Shown: piece after piece, positions 1-7,344 of the stretch
How the letters are laid out: each line of letters opens with the position of its first letter
Numbering within the stretch: the stretch's first letter is position 1
Assembly: GCA_044371425.1 (NCBI GenBank)
Contig: JBILTR010000013.1
Location: 75,333 to 139,332, forward strand
Length of the DNA: 64,000 nt
Direction of reading: 5' to 3'
DNA from: JBEISR01 sp044371425
Lineage (GTDB): Bacteria > Planctomycetota > Planctomycetia > Pirellulales > Pirellulaceae
Notes under the pieces: model-generated
The model's database searches: none
Told to the model about the DNA's origin: nothing
What the model saw: only the letters and a program-made list of their open reading frames with translations
Translations under genes and position numbers: made by a program

Positions 1-233
1 CGATGCCAGCCATCACCGGCCTGCTTGCTATCCTGCACCCGGAGCTGTTCCGCAGTGAAGAGGTGTCGGTGGAGATCGAACTGGAGGGAGAGAAGACACG
101 GGGTATGACCTGGGTCGATCGCCGCATTTGGAGTCCGCAGGGGAAGGAACTGGAAGTGCTCAGCCTAGCCGATCCGGAAGGGGCTCGCGATGCCGTCTTT
201 GCCCTGCTGGATCAAGCCGGACAGGCAACGTGA
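1..233 (+). CDS. C-terminal fragment of an inosine/uridine-preferring nucleoside hydrolase
   Basis: The reading frame is open from the window edge and ends at TGA 231-233, so only about the last 77 residues are present and the true start lies outside. The segment HPELF...VEIELEGEKTRGMTWVDRR followed by a short charged tail matches the end of the nucleoside hydrolase family, where the TRGMT(x)VDRR stretch lies near the C-terminus of the open alpha/beta fold. These enzymes split ribonucleosides into base and ribose. The catalytic N-terminal DxDxxxDD cluster cannot be seen here. The nupC and upp genes at 15-17 kb would fit the same salvage route, but they are not linked to this gene. The stop codon lies inside a 17-bp tandem repeat. 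Confidence 0.75.
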   Translation, partial: MPAITGLLAILHPELFRSEEVSVEIELEGEKTRGMTWVDRRIWSPQGKELEVLSLADPEGARDAVFALLDQAGQAT

Positions 234-290
234 GCCGATGGGCAACCTGAGCTGCTGGGCAACCTGAGCTGCTGGGCAACGTGCTTCAGC
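223..290. repeat. Tandem repeat of a 17-bp unit across the nucleoside hydrolase stop codon
   Basis: Four units of 17 bp lie end to end (223-239, 240-256, 257-273, 274-290). The two middle units are identical, with core GGGCAACCTGAGCTGCT, and the outer two are degenerate. The first unit contains the TGA stop of the gene, so the repeat begins inside the coding sequence. Confidence 0.8.
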
Positions 291-336
291 TCCCCAAGCC
301 GCCGTAGCGGGAGATTCTGGAGTGGCAGGAGGAGCG

Positions 337-759
337 ATGCCGACCGACCTGACGGACATGATCGTCCGACTCCTGGGACGCAACCAAAGCCCTGATCCCT
401 CCAGGTTGGGTGAAAAGACCCCATCGCTCTATGGCATCACCGCCAGTTTGCAGCAAGATTTACTTCGTATCGAAATGCGCTTTCTCAGTCGCTCGGCATA
501 CTGCTGCATGGAGCCGGCTTGCCATTTGCCGATGCGAGAGGGGAAGCGTTGGAGATCGCTGCGAAGGGCCATGGCGGCCGAGGGGCTGGAACCGCCAAAT
601 CGCATGAGAATGGAACTGAGGATGGTGGTCGAAGAGGGGGCTCTGTGTTTCGATTGGACCAAACCGATTCCCGGTCGCCTTGGATGGTACAGCTTCCGAC
701 AGGTCGGACCGATGCTGCCGTGTTGTGTTTTGGTGGAAGAAGGAGAGGAATCGCTTTGA
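337..759 (+). CDS. Small protein with CC-x4-CH motif, conserved planctomycete hypothetical
   Basis: This encodes about 140 residues of unknown function. The ATG at 337 is chosen because AGGAGG lies four bases upstream; a GTG at 322 is the alternative. A cysteine/histidine cluster at residues 56-63 (YCCMEPACH) could bind a metal or disulfide partner. It is followed by a basic stretch with W and R residues and then a beta-rich segment (MELRMVVEEGALCFDW). I recall similar short planctomycete proteins with the same YCC-x-EPxCH core, which argues against a chance frame, but I cannot name a function. There is no signal peptide. The longer frame on the opposite strand (429-1388) has no recognisable content and is treated as a shadow. 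Confidence 0.6.
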   Translation: MPTDLTDMIVRLLGRNQSPDPSRLGEKTPSLYGITASLQQDLLRIEMRFLSRSAYCCMEPACHLPMREGKRWRSLRRAMAAEGLEPPNRMRMELRMVVEEGALCFDWTKPIPGRLGWYSFRQVGPMLPCCVLVEEGEESL

Positions 760-863
760 TTCGTCAGGCGACCAAATCTCGCGGGACGATTTGCCTGGCA
801 GGTTATCCAGTGAGCAAGGGGACGCGGTAAGGCGCTGAGCGCTAGATAGGATGGAGGTTGGGG

Positions 864-1457
864 ATGGATGATAGGAATGAGCTGCAGAGGCCGGAGCTGA
901 CGAGGCAGTTGTCGTTCGAGGAGTTTCAGCGCTGGCGTTGGCGCAAAGATCAGCTCCAGGCTTTTTGCCGATCGGCAGGGATGGTATGTGGAGGGAGTAA
1001 GGAAGAGATTCTCCAGCGGATTGAAGTGTTTCTGCTGCAAGGCGGCTCCCTTAGCCACCCGACGAAATACCGCAGGCGCAAGTCGGCCAGACCGATTCCA
1101 AGTGGTACAAGGGAGATGCCAACTAGCTTCAGTGACCAGACCACAATCGGACCGGGATGGCGATGCACCTCCGCGCTGCGAGCCTACTTTGTGGAGCGAT
1201 TGGGGAAGTCGTTTCGATTCAACGAGCCGCTGCGGAAGTTTTTGCGAGAGGGTGTAGGCCGGTCGCTTGCCGAGGCAATGGAGGTGTATCGAGATGCCAT
1301 TCGGGGGCCGAAGCTTCCGATCGGACGGCAGTTCGAATACAACCAGCATGTCCGTCGGTACCATCAAGAGCACCCAGGCGCGACCCATGCTCAGATGGTC
1401 GCCGCATGGCAGATTCTCAAGCAGCAGCCGCGGGGAACGGATCGGTCAGACACCTAG
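864..1457 (+). CDS. SAP-domain protein with DUF6434-like C-terminal region
   Basis: The product is 197 residues. The start is ATG 864, with GGAGG six bases upstream; TTG 858 is less likely. Residues about 10-62 (LTRQLSFEEFQRW..KDQLQAFCR..GGSKEEILQRIEVFL) read as a SAP helix-extended-helix module, which usually binds nucleic acid. After a basic linker, residues about 92-150 (TTIGPGWRCTSALRAYF...GKSFRFNEPLRKFLREGVGRSLAEA) match the small domain that I know as DUF6434 and that often follows a SAP-like segment. Its molecular role is unknown; DNA or RNA binding is an inference from the SAP part. It lies between two other small genes on the same strand, with gaps of about 100 and 30 bases. Confidence 0.75.
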   Translation: MDDRNELQRPELTRQLSFEEFQRWRWRKDQLQAFCRSAGMVCGGSKEEILQRIEVFLLQGGSLSHPTKYRRRKSARPIPSGTREMPTSFSDQTTIGPGWRCTSALRAYFVERLGKSFRFNEPLRKFLREGVGRSLAEAMEVYRDAIRGPKLPIGRQFEYNQHVRRYHQEHPGATHAQMVAAWQILKQQPRGTDRSDT

Positions 1458-1490
1458 GCGTTGGAGAATAGCCCGGGGGGGTGCTACCAC

Positions 1491-1919
1491 ATGTCGATCC
1501 GTTGGCTGGTGAGAGCAGTCGGATGGGATGGCGTGCTTCCCTCGATCGTTTGGGCCACTCCCCTTTTGATTCGTGCGATCGCCCCGGGGAATCGTCGGTT
1601 GGCGGAGATCGCGCTGCTCGTCTTGCCGGTGATCGCCGTGCTGGTGCGATACTACGCTGGGCGCAAGGCGATCGATCGACATCAGGTTGGGCAAGGGCTG
1701 CGACGATGCCAGCAGGGAGCGCTGCTGGTGGCGATCGGGCTTTTGCTGTTGCTGGATGCTTGGTGGTTTCTCACATTTCTTTTGCCTGCCGATCCGGCTA
1801 CCTGGCCTTTCAGCCGATTGACCGCAATCCGGCTGTACCTCGTCTATTTCCTACTGGCTCTTTTCGCCATGTATCCAGGGGACTCGGATCGTCGACTTTC
1901 GAATGTCAAAGGGGTCTGA
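1491..1919 (+). CDS. Small integral membrane protein, unknown function
   Basis: The protein has about 142 residues and three to four hydrophobic helices: an N-terminal one around SIVWATPLLIRAI, ALLVLPVIAVLVRYYAG, ALLVAIGLLLLLDAWWFLTFLL, and LYLVYFLLALFAMY. Loops are rich in Arg, which suggests a cytoplasmic orientation for most of them. ATG 1491 follows a G-rich stretch about ten bases upstream; TTG 1461 would add ten non-hydrophobic residues. I do not recognise the family. It starts only 33 bases after the SAP-domain gene and may share its transcript. Confidence 0.6.
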   Translation: MSIRWLVRAVGWDGVLPSIVWATPLLIRAIAPGNRRLAEIALLVLPVIAVLVRYYAGRKAIDRHQVGQGLRRCQQGALLVAIGLLLLLDAWWFLTFLLPADPATWPFSRLTAIRLYLVYFLLALFAMYPGDSDRRLSNVKGV

Positions 1920-2104
1920 GGATGGATCTGGCAAAGTCGGTTCTCGACTCTTCCGGGGCGTCGACCATGGGACCAAGTGCTGGATGGGCATCCGTCACTG
2001 AGGGGCAACGGCAAAGGCTGGTCCAATGGTAGGATGGTGGAAAACGAAGCGGCGAGGGAAGTTGGGGATCGACATTCATTCAGGTAGTTGGAAAGGAAGG
2101 GGCG

Positions 2105-3631
2105 ATGCAGTTTCCGAAGGTAGCGCAGCTACGAACCCCTGCAGGGCTCTTGTCGCATTGGCAGAAGCTAGGGTTTTCCTGGCCCGTCGACGACAGGATC
2201 TGGACGGCTGCCGAGGGGTCGCCGATGGCCAGGCCCCTGCAGGTTGGGGAGCGAACCTTAGGCAATCGGTGGTGCATCCATCCTATGGAAGGTTGGGATG
2301 GAACCGTCGACGGGCATCCGACCGACTGGACGCGTAGGCGATGGCGTCGCTTTGGCGAAAGTGGCGCGAAGTTGATTTGGGGTGGGGAAGCGGCGGCGGT
2401 CCAGCCGGATGGCCGCGCCAATCCCCAGCAGTTGATGGCGACGGAGTCGCACCTGGAGTCTTGGCGGCAGCTCCTTGGGCTGCTGAAGGAGGGCCATCGA
2501 GACGCGATGGACAAGCTGGGGCAGTCCGGGGAGCCGGATGACTTGCTGGTTGGGCTGCAGCTGACGCACAGCGGTCGCTACGCGCGCCCTCATGGGAAGG
2601 CACTGGAGCCGCGCATCGCGTTCCATCATCTGCTGCTGGACCAGCGGGTGGGGATCGATCCAGGAGATGATGCCTTGGTGTGGACCGACCAGCAGCTGGA
2701 GGCATTGGGCGATCGGTTTGTCGACAGTGCCAAGGTGGCGTGGGCAGCGGGATTCGACTTCGTCGACGTCAAAGCATGCCATGGCTATCTGATGCACGAA
2801 CTGCTCAGCGCCCGGAATCGCGCCGGGCGTTTTGGTGGGGACTTGGAAGGGCGGAGCCGTCTGCTGCGAAGCATCATCGAGAGGATTCGGGTGGAGATCC
2901 CACAGCTGATCGTCGGGGTGAGGCTGAGTCTCTACGATGCGATTCCATTCCAACGGCAAGGAGACCAGGGCGCGCCGATGTCTTGGGAATCGGGGAGGCC
3001 GTATGAACTCGGTTTTGGAGTCGATCATCAGGATCCTACCAAGCCGGATTTGACCGAGCCGATCGCCCTGTTGCGACTGCTGCAGGAATCGGGGGTGCAG
3101 ATGGTCAATCTGACCAGTGGTAGCCCTTACTACACCCCTCATCTTCAGCGTCCAGCGGCGTTTCCTCCCTCCGACGGCTATCCGCCCCCGGAAGATCCGC
3201 TCGCTGGTGTCGCCAGGCACCTGGAAATGGCCAAGCGTTGCAAGGAAGCGATTCCCCAGCTGGTGATGGTCGGCAGTGGCTATACCTACCTGCAGGACTT
3301 TCTCCCCCATGTCGCTCAGGGGTCGGTGCGAAGCGGTGCAATCGACTGCGTCGGATTGGGTCGGATGGTCCTTTCCTATCCCCATCTTCCCGTCGATACC
3401 CTGTCGGGCATCGCCGTGCAGCGCAAGCTGGTCTGCCGCACCTTCAGCGACTGCACCACCGCCCCTCGAAAAGGACTGATCAGCGGCTGCTACCCGCTCG
3501 ATCGCCACTACAAGGATTCCCCGGAGGCTGCCGAACTGGCCAAACGCCTAGCACAAAGCCCAGAGTCTCCCTCAGCGACAAACCAGGAACCGCAACCGCT
3601 CGCTGCGGAACGGCCGTCCACTGAAAATTGA
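2105..3631 (+). CDS. Old Yellow Enzyme family NADH:flavin oxidoreductase
   Basis: This 508-residue protein is a flavin-dependent ene-reductase-type TIM barrel. The family signature HSGR is at residues 155-158, the CHGYLMHELLS strand/helix at 225-235, and GGDLEGR at 244-250, as in OYE-type barrels where the loop contacts FMN. Near the end, CRTFSDCTTAPRKGLISGCYPLD marks a subfamily with several conserved cysteines. The family normally has 350-400 residues; the extra length comes from an N-terminal region and a Pro/Ser-rich tail. The start ATG 2105 has GGAAGG four bases upstream. Substrate is not predictable. It is transcribed toward lexA but ends 131 bases before it. Confidence 0.88.
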   Translation: MQFPKVAQLRTPAGLLSHWQKLGFSWPVDDRIWTAAEGSPMARPLQVGERTLGNRWCIHPMEGWDGTVDGHPTDWTRRRWRRFGESGAKLIWGGEAAAVQPDGRANPQQLMATESHLESWRQLLGLLKEGHRDAMDKLGQSGEPDDLLVGLQLTHSGRYARPHGKALEPRIAFHHLLLDQRVGIDPGDDALVWTDQQLEALGDRFVDSAKVAWAAGFDFVDVKACHGYLMHELLSARNRAGRFGGDLEGRSRLLRSIIERIRVEIPQLIVGVRLSLYDAIPFQRQGDQGAPMSWESGRPYELGFGVDHQDPTKPDLTEPIALLRLLQESGVQMVNLTSGSPYYTPHLQRPAAFPPSDGYPPPEDPLAGVARHLEMAKRCKEAIPQLVMVGSGYTYLQDFLPHVAQGSVRSGAIDCVGLGRMVLSYPHLPVDTLSGIAVQRKLVCRTFSDCTTAPRKGLISGCYPLDRHYKDSPEAAELAKRLAQSPESPSATNQEPQPLAAERPSTEN

Positions 3632-3641
3632 ACTCCGAGGG

Positions 3642-3670
3642 TGGACTATTTTTGTACATCAGCGTATAGT
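3642..3670 (+). promoter_or_regulatory. Putative lexA promoter with overlapping operator-like palindrome
   Basis: TGGACT (3642-3647) and TATAGT (3665-3670) are 17 bases apart and resemble a sigma70 promoter. Between and over them lies the imperfect inverted repeat TGTAC-N6-GTATA (3653-3668), placed where an autoregulatory LexA site would be expected. The operator of planctomycete LexA is not known to me, so this is inference from position and symmetry. Confidence 0.4.
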
Positions 3671-3762
3671 GCCAAGGAATGGACAAAAGGGCAACATTCG
3701 CCGGTGTTTCGGCGGCCCCTTTGGTCGTGTGAAATGGACATCCTGGAAAGGATTTCGCTCTT

Positions 3763-4365
3763 ATGGGACGCCCGCTGACCGAACGCCAGCAGAAGGTCTA
3801 CGAATTCATCCGCGAGAAGATTCTCAATCGCGGCTACGGGCCAACGGTTCGTGAGATTGGAGAGCATCTGGAGATCAAGAGTCCGAATGGGGTGATGTGC
3901 CATCTGCGGGCGTTGGAGCGAAAGAAGATGATTCGGCGGGACGCCAACAAATCGAGAGCGATTGAGTTGGTGGAGCCGATGCGGCGGCGGGAGACCAAGG
4001 GGCTTCCTTTGGCAGGGCGGGTAGCGGCTGGCGTCTGCACGATGGGGTTTGAGCAGCGGGAGACGATTGATTTCGCGGAGCTGTTTGAGCGAGAGGATCG
4101 ATTCGCGTTGGAAGTTTGCGGCGATTCGATGATCGATGCGCACATTGCCGATGGGGATTGGGTGGTGATCCAGAAGCAGTCGTATGCCTACCCCGGGCAG
4201 ATTGTGGTGGCACAGACTGAGGAAGCGGAATCGACGCTGAAGTATTGGTTTCCCGAGTCGGGGAGGATTCGGTTGCAGCCGGCCAACCGGAACATGAAAC
4301 CGATCTATGTCGACAACGCTACGATTCTCGGGGTGGTCATCGGAGTGGTACGGCGGCTGAGATAG
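3763..4365 (+). CDS. lexA: LexA repressor (SOS regulator, self-cleaving S24 peptidase)
   Basis: At 200 residues this is full length for LexA. Residues 1-70 form the winged helix-turn-helix DNA-binding domain (LTERQQKVYEFI...GYGPTVREIGEHL). The autocleavage site is Ala89-Gly90 within LPLAGRVAAG. The catalytic serine is Ser122 in GDSM and the general-base lysine is Lys160 in STLKYW. The protein represses DNA-damage genes until RecA filaments stimulate its self-cleavage. The recognition helix around SPNGVMCHLRALERKK is unlike the Escherichia coli one, so the operator sequence is probably different. No other SOS gene adjoins it. An operator-like palindrome overlaps the putative promoter about 95 bases upstream. 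Confidence 0.97.
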   Translation: MGRPLTERQQKVYEFIREKILNRGYGPTVREIGEHLEIKSPNGVMCHLRALERKKMIRRDANKSRAIELVEPMRRRETKGLPLAGRVAAGVCTMGFEQRETIDFAELFEREDRFALEVCGDSMIDAHIADGDWVVIQKQSYAYPGQIVVAQTEEAESTLKYWFPESGRIRLQPANRNMKPIYVDNATILGVVIGVVRRLR

Positions 4366-4850
4366 GGGGAATGCGGGCGAGATGGAATAGGGCGCGCCAC
4401 GCAGTCGGACGGACTTGGCCGCCAGCAGGTGGCTCGATGGTCGCTGAACGCCCGCCACATCATCCTTCAGCAACATCTTTTTTTGCTTCCAGATGGGGGC
4501 TCACAAAGCCACCGCGGCGCGGAGATCGAGAGAAAGCGAAGGTGGATGGTTTTGGACAGGTTTGGTTTCGAATCGGTCTGGAATGCCAGAGCACAGCTAC
4601 CGTGAGATTGACCCGCCGCGGAGATGGACGTCCGAACTAAGCGATCTACCCATTCCGCCGAACGACTCGGTTGCTCTTGATCCGTCTTGTCCGACGACTG
4701 AGTGATGGATGCCGTTCGTCGAAGGACCGCTCGCGTGACACCAGAACCACTGGACACACGGCTTCGCGAAGGCTGTTTTTCGATGCGATCCCCCAAGAAG
4801 CAGCGATGCCCTACGCCAAGCTCAAGCGGGAGCTGACGCGTGGCCATAGG
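4366..4850. other. Gene-poor region between lexA and repeat copy A
   Basis: The 485 bases contain only short overlapping frames on both strands, none with a convincing ribosome site, domain or composition. It lies between the convergent 3' ends of lexA and the methyltransferase gene, together with repeat copy A. I see nothing more that I can support. Confidence 0.5.
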
Positions 4851-5240
4851 TTGGGTAAGCAGACACTTCGGAAACGTTCTTCAAGTGCCAACAGCACGAC
4901 AATGAGACAGCCTAGGGTAACGCCCTTGGCTGTTTTCCCCTTCGCATCGCCCATGAAGAAGGCGCCCCAAATGCGCCTGCTCTGAAAGAGTGGCACCAAT
5001 CGCGTGGGATCCAGCAAGATTGCCGATCCGAACCTAGCTTGAATGGCAACACGCCTCGTCTCGCCCCTTTCTTGAATCGATCGCCTAGTTTTTAGCGTTC
5101 ATGGTGGTGATGTCGCGCCCAGGTGGGGCACATGGTACCGATCGGATTGGGGGACCAGCGACCCCGGTGCGTTGCCCCGGGCGATCGCATGGCATCCCTT
5201 TGGAGTGCACTCGCCACCCTGATGGGCAAGGTGCAGGAAG
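4851..5240. repeat. Dispersed structured repeat, copy A (partner at 47656-48043)
   Basis: This 390-base segment aligns along its length with 47656-48043. Shared landmarks include the opening TTGGG(T/G)AAGCAGAC, GATCCGAACCTAGC near the middle, GGGGCACATGGTAC, TTGGGGGACC and GTTGCCCCGGGC near the end. Conserved hairpins include one at 4911-4929 with a three-base loop (AAC at the centre, GGGT/GCCC stem) and one at about 4976-4993 (CTCT-GAA-AGAG). It sits between convergent genes. It is non-coding or at most a remnant: a short minus-strand frame (4811-5017) crosses it, but copy B does not keep that frame open. Confidence 0.75.
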
Positions 5241-5378
5241 CATGTCGATCATGCACCAGAGGCCGCGCGGATCCGATCCATCGATCCGCCGAACTTAGCG
5301 CGCCGCGGAATCGCACGTGCCGGGGAAATCCTGCCGGATGTGCGATCCGCGGTTGGCCTAGACCGATAGACTGCCAGA

Positions 5379-6653
5379 TCAAGCGGCGGCGCGGCGAGCC
5401 GGAGTGGACTCGACCGAGTCGATGGTAGGGAGCGGGAAGAGCAAGCGGCCTCCCTGCTGCAGGTAATTGGCTTCCCGCTGGACGATTCCTTCGCGGAAGT
5501 GCCATGGCAGCACCAAAAGATAGTCCGGCCTTGCAGCGCGTACTTCCGCCTCCGAGCAGATGGGGATATGGGTGCCTGGAGTCCATCTCCCAAACTTCTC
5601 CGAGTTGACTTCGGCGATCGCCCAAACATCGCGGGAGGTGAAGCCGCAGTACTGCAGCAGCACATTCCCCTTGGTCGACGCGCCATAGCCGTAGAGGCTT
5701 TTTCCCGCGCGACCGATCGCATGCACCGTCTCGCACAGCAGATCCCGATGCTTCTCCACTTCGCGTCGATAGGCCTGCATGCGGCTGAGATCCAAGTACC
5801 CTTCCCGCTGTTCGCGGTCGATCCACTGCTGAACCAAGGCGGCTGCGTCGGGGAAATGGGAGTTCCGATGAGCGACAGTGACACAGAAGCTGCCGCCGTT
5901 GATGTCGTTGGCTTCCAGATCGATGATTCTCAGGCCAGCACGCTCAGCCATCCAGGCGATCTGCGCCGCGCCATAGTAGCTGAGGTGTTCATGGCAGATC
6001 GTATCGTAAGCATTCCGCTCCACCATCAGAGGCAGATAACTTTGCTCGAACACCCACACTCCCTGGTCATCCAGGATCGACGCAATCTGCCTCATGAAAT
6101 CGGTTGGATCGTCTAGGTCATAAAACATCGCGAAAGAGGTGACGATTTTTGCTTTCTGCGATCCAAATCGGTCTTGGAACGCCTGGGCTGAGAAGAAGTC
6201 GGGGATCAGGTCCACCCATTCAGGATAGTAGGTATGAAATTTCACCCCGGTCGGGTCCATTCCGATCAGTTTCAGGCCACGATTCCCGTAGGCGCGAAGC
6301 GTCGTCGAATCGTTGCTGCCTATGTCCAGGACGATCTGACCGGCTTGCGGCTGGACCCATTGCTGCACGGTGGCGACGCGATGGTGGAGGTGGCGGACCA
6401 TGGAAGCGTTCAGGCCACTTCGATAGCCGTAGTTTTCGCCATACATGGCATCCAGTGGGTAGGAGTGACGGAGCTGGACTAGCCCGCATCCCCCCTCGCG
6501 CGTGTCGCACTGAACCAATTCCAGTGGGCCTTCGAGAACCGGCTCTTCGATCGTTTTCGGAAAAACTCCGGTAAGAGCTTGCGACCCCAGATGGATGACC
6601 GGAACCAAATGGCGATTGCTACAAATTCTGCAATGTTTGATTTCTGAAACCAC
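5379..6653 (-). CDS. SAM-dependent C-methyltransferase (deoxysugar C-methyltransferase type)
   Basis: The protein has 424 residues from GTG 6653, chosen because GGAGG lies seven bases upstream; an in-frame start at 6737 has no such site. The N-terminus carries a cysteine-rich zinc-binding domain (CRIC...QCDTREGGCGLVQL), typical of the TylC3-like methyltransferase family. A Rossmann SAM-binding core follows, with motif I VLDIGSNDSTTL. Downstream are the family's HEHLSYY segment and a C-terminal Rossmann-like domain (YGYGASTKGNVLLQY...EVNSEKFGRWTPGTHIPI). Relatives methylate carbon atoms of NDP-deoxysugars for glycan or natural-product synthesis. No sugar-biosynthesis genes adjoin it, so it is an orphan here and its substrate is unknown. 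Confidence 0.88.
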   Translation of the reverse strand: MVSEIKHCRICSNRHLVPVIHLGSQALTGVFPKTIEEPVLEGPLELVQCDTREGGCGLVQLRHSYPLDAMYGENYGYRSGLNASMVRHLHHRVATVQQWVQPQAGQIVLDIGSNDSTTLRAYGNRGLKLIGMDPTGVKFHTYYPEWVDLIPDFFSAQAFQDRFGSQKAKIVTSFAMFYDLDDPTDFMRQIASILDDQGVWVFEQSYLPLMVERNAYDTICHEHLSYYGAAQIAWMAERAGLRIIDLEANDINGGSFCVTVAHRNSHFPDAAALVQQWIDREQREGYLDLSRMQAYRREVEKHRDLLCETVHAIGRAGKSLYGYGASTKGNVLLQYCGFTSRDVWAIAEVNSEKFGRWTPGTHIPICSEAEVRAARPDYLLVLPWHFREGIVQREANYLQQGGRLLFPLPTIDSVESTPARRAAA

Positions 6654-6857
6654 CTTGGCACCTCCCTGTCTCGCCGATTTACCGTTGTCAATCCATGACT
6701 TGCGAAATGTATAACCCCTCGGCTTGGCTGGAATCAATACGACTTGAGCCGGCGGCCGAACGCAGGCTTCGAAAGTGTGCTAGCGTTCGTTTGGTAGGGG
6801 AAAGAGCGTAAGACGAGCCGAAGCTAATCGAAGCCATGGAGGGTGTGATTGCCGGTC

Positions 6858-6925
6858 GCTTGTCTTCCAGTGGCATGGCCACAGGACGATCCGACGGATT
6901 GCGAGCACATCGGAATCAAGCGTCG
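6858..6925. repeat. Direct repeat, copy 1 of 2
   Basis: The block starts GCTTGTCTTCCAGTGGCATG and continues through ACGATCCGACGGATTGCGAG to AATCAAGCGTCG. Copy 2 is at 7078-7168 and matches nearly perfectly apart from one insertion. Confidence 0.8.
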
Positions 6926-7077
6926 ATCGGGCAAAGTGGTGTGTTCCGCCGTCGCGATGAACGACCTGGGGAGTCCGATTCTTGATGGCGAATGATCGCA
7001 TGGGATCGACCGCCGCCGACCGACGGCCTCACACACCTTACGAGGAGATGGTTCCCTTCGAGGTTTTTGATGAGGTG

Positions 7078-7168
7078 GCTTGTCTTCCAGTGGCATGGCC
7101 GTCTCGGTGATGCAGGTCTGGCCACAGCACGATCCGACGGATTGCGAGCACATTGGAATCAAGCGTCG
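7078..7168. repeat. Direct repeat, copy 2 of 2 with 23-bp insertion
   Basis: The sequence matches 6858-6925 with two substitutions, plus about 23 extra bases (7101-7123) bounded by GGCC on both sides. Confidence 0.8.
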
Positions 7169-7344
7169 GCAGTCGGCAGGTTTTTTTGAGCAGGAGTTGG
7201 GGTAGCCGCAGGGCAAAAAATCCGAGTCCAATGGCTGGGTCTGGGGATCGTGCCCCCTTGGCCGATGCCTCATGTACAATTGGGACAAAGCGATAGCTCA
7301 GTGCGATTGGGTCGCTGGGACGAACATGCGAGGGGTCGACCGCG

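Larger units (their letters stand above)
6654..7344. other. Divergent intergenic region with a duplicated block
   Basis: The 691 bases between two divergent genes hold no convincing coding frame. They carry two related copies of a roughly 68-base block (6858-6925 and 7078-7168). Promoters for the methyltransferase (-) and the 7345 gene (+) must lie here but cannot be placed with confidence. Confidence 0.55.

Noticed and set aside
429..1388. 319-residue minus-strand frame opposite two small plus-strand genes
   Set aside because: It lacks domains and a ribosome site, and both plus-strand genes have recognisable motifs and good start sites.
2258..3508. 416-residue minus-strand frame
   Set aside because: It is antisense to the Old Yellow Enzyme gene, with a composition typical of an antisense frame.
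4467..4985. Short frames on both strands between lexA and repeat copy A
   Set aside because: There is no ribosome site, no recognised domain and mutual overlap; the region is left as gene-poor.
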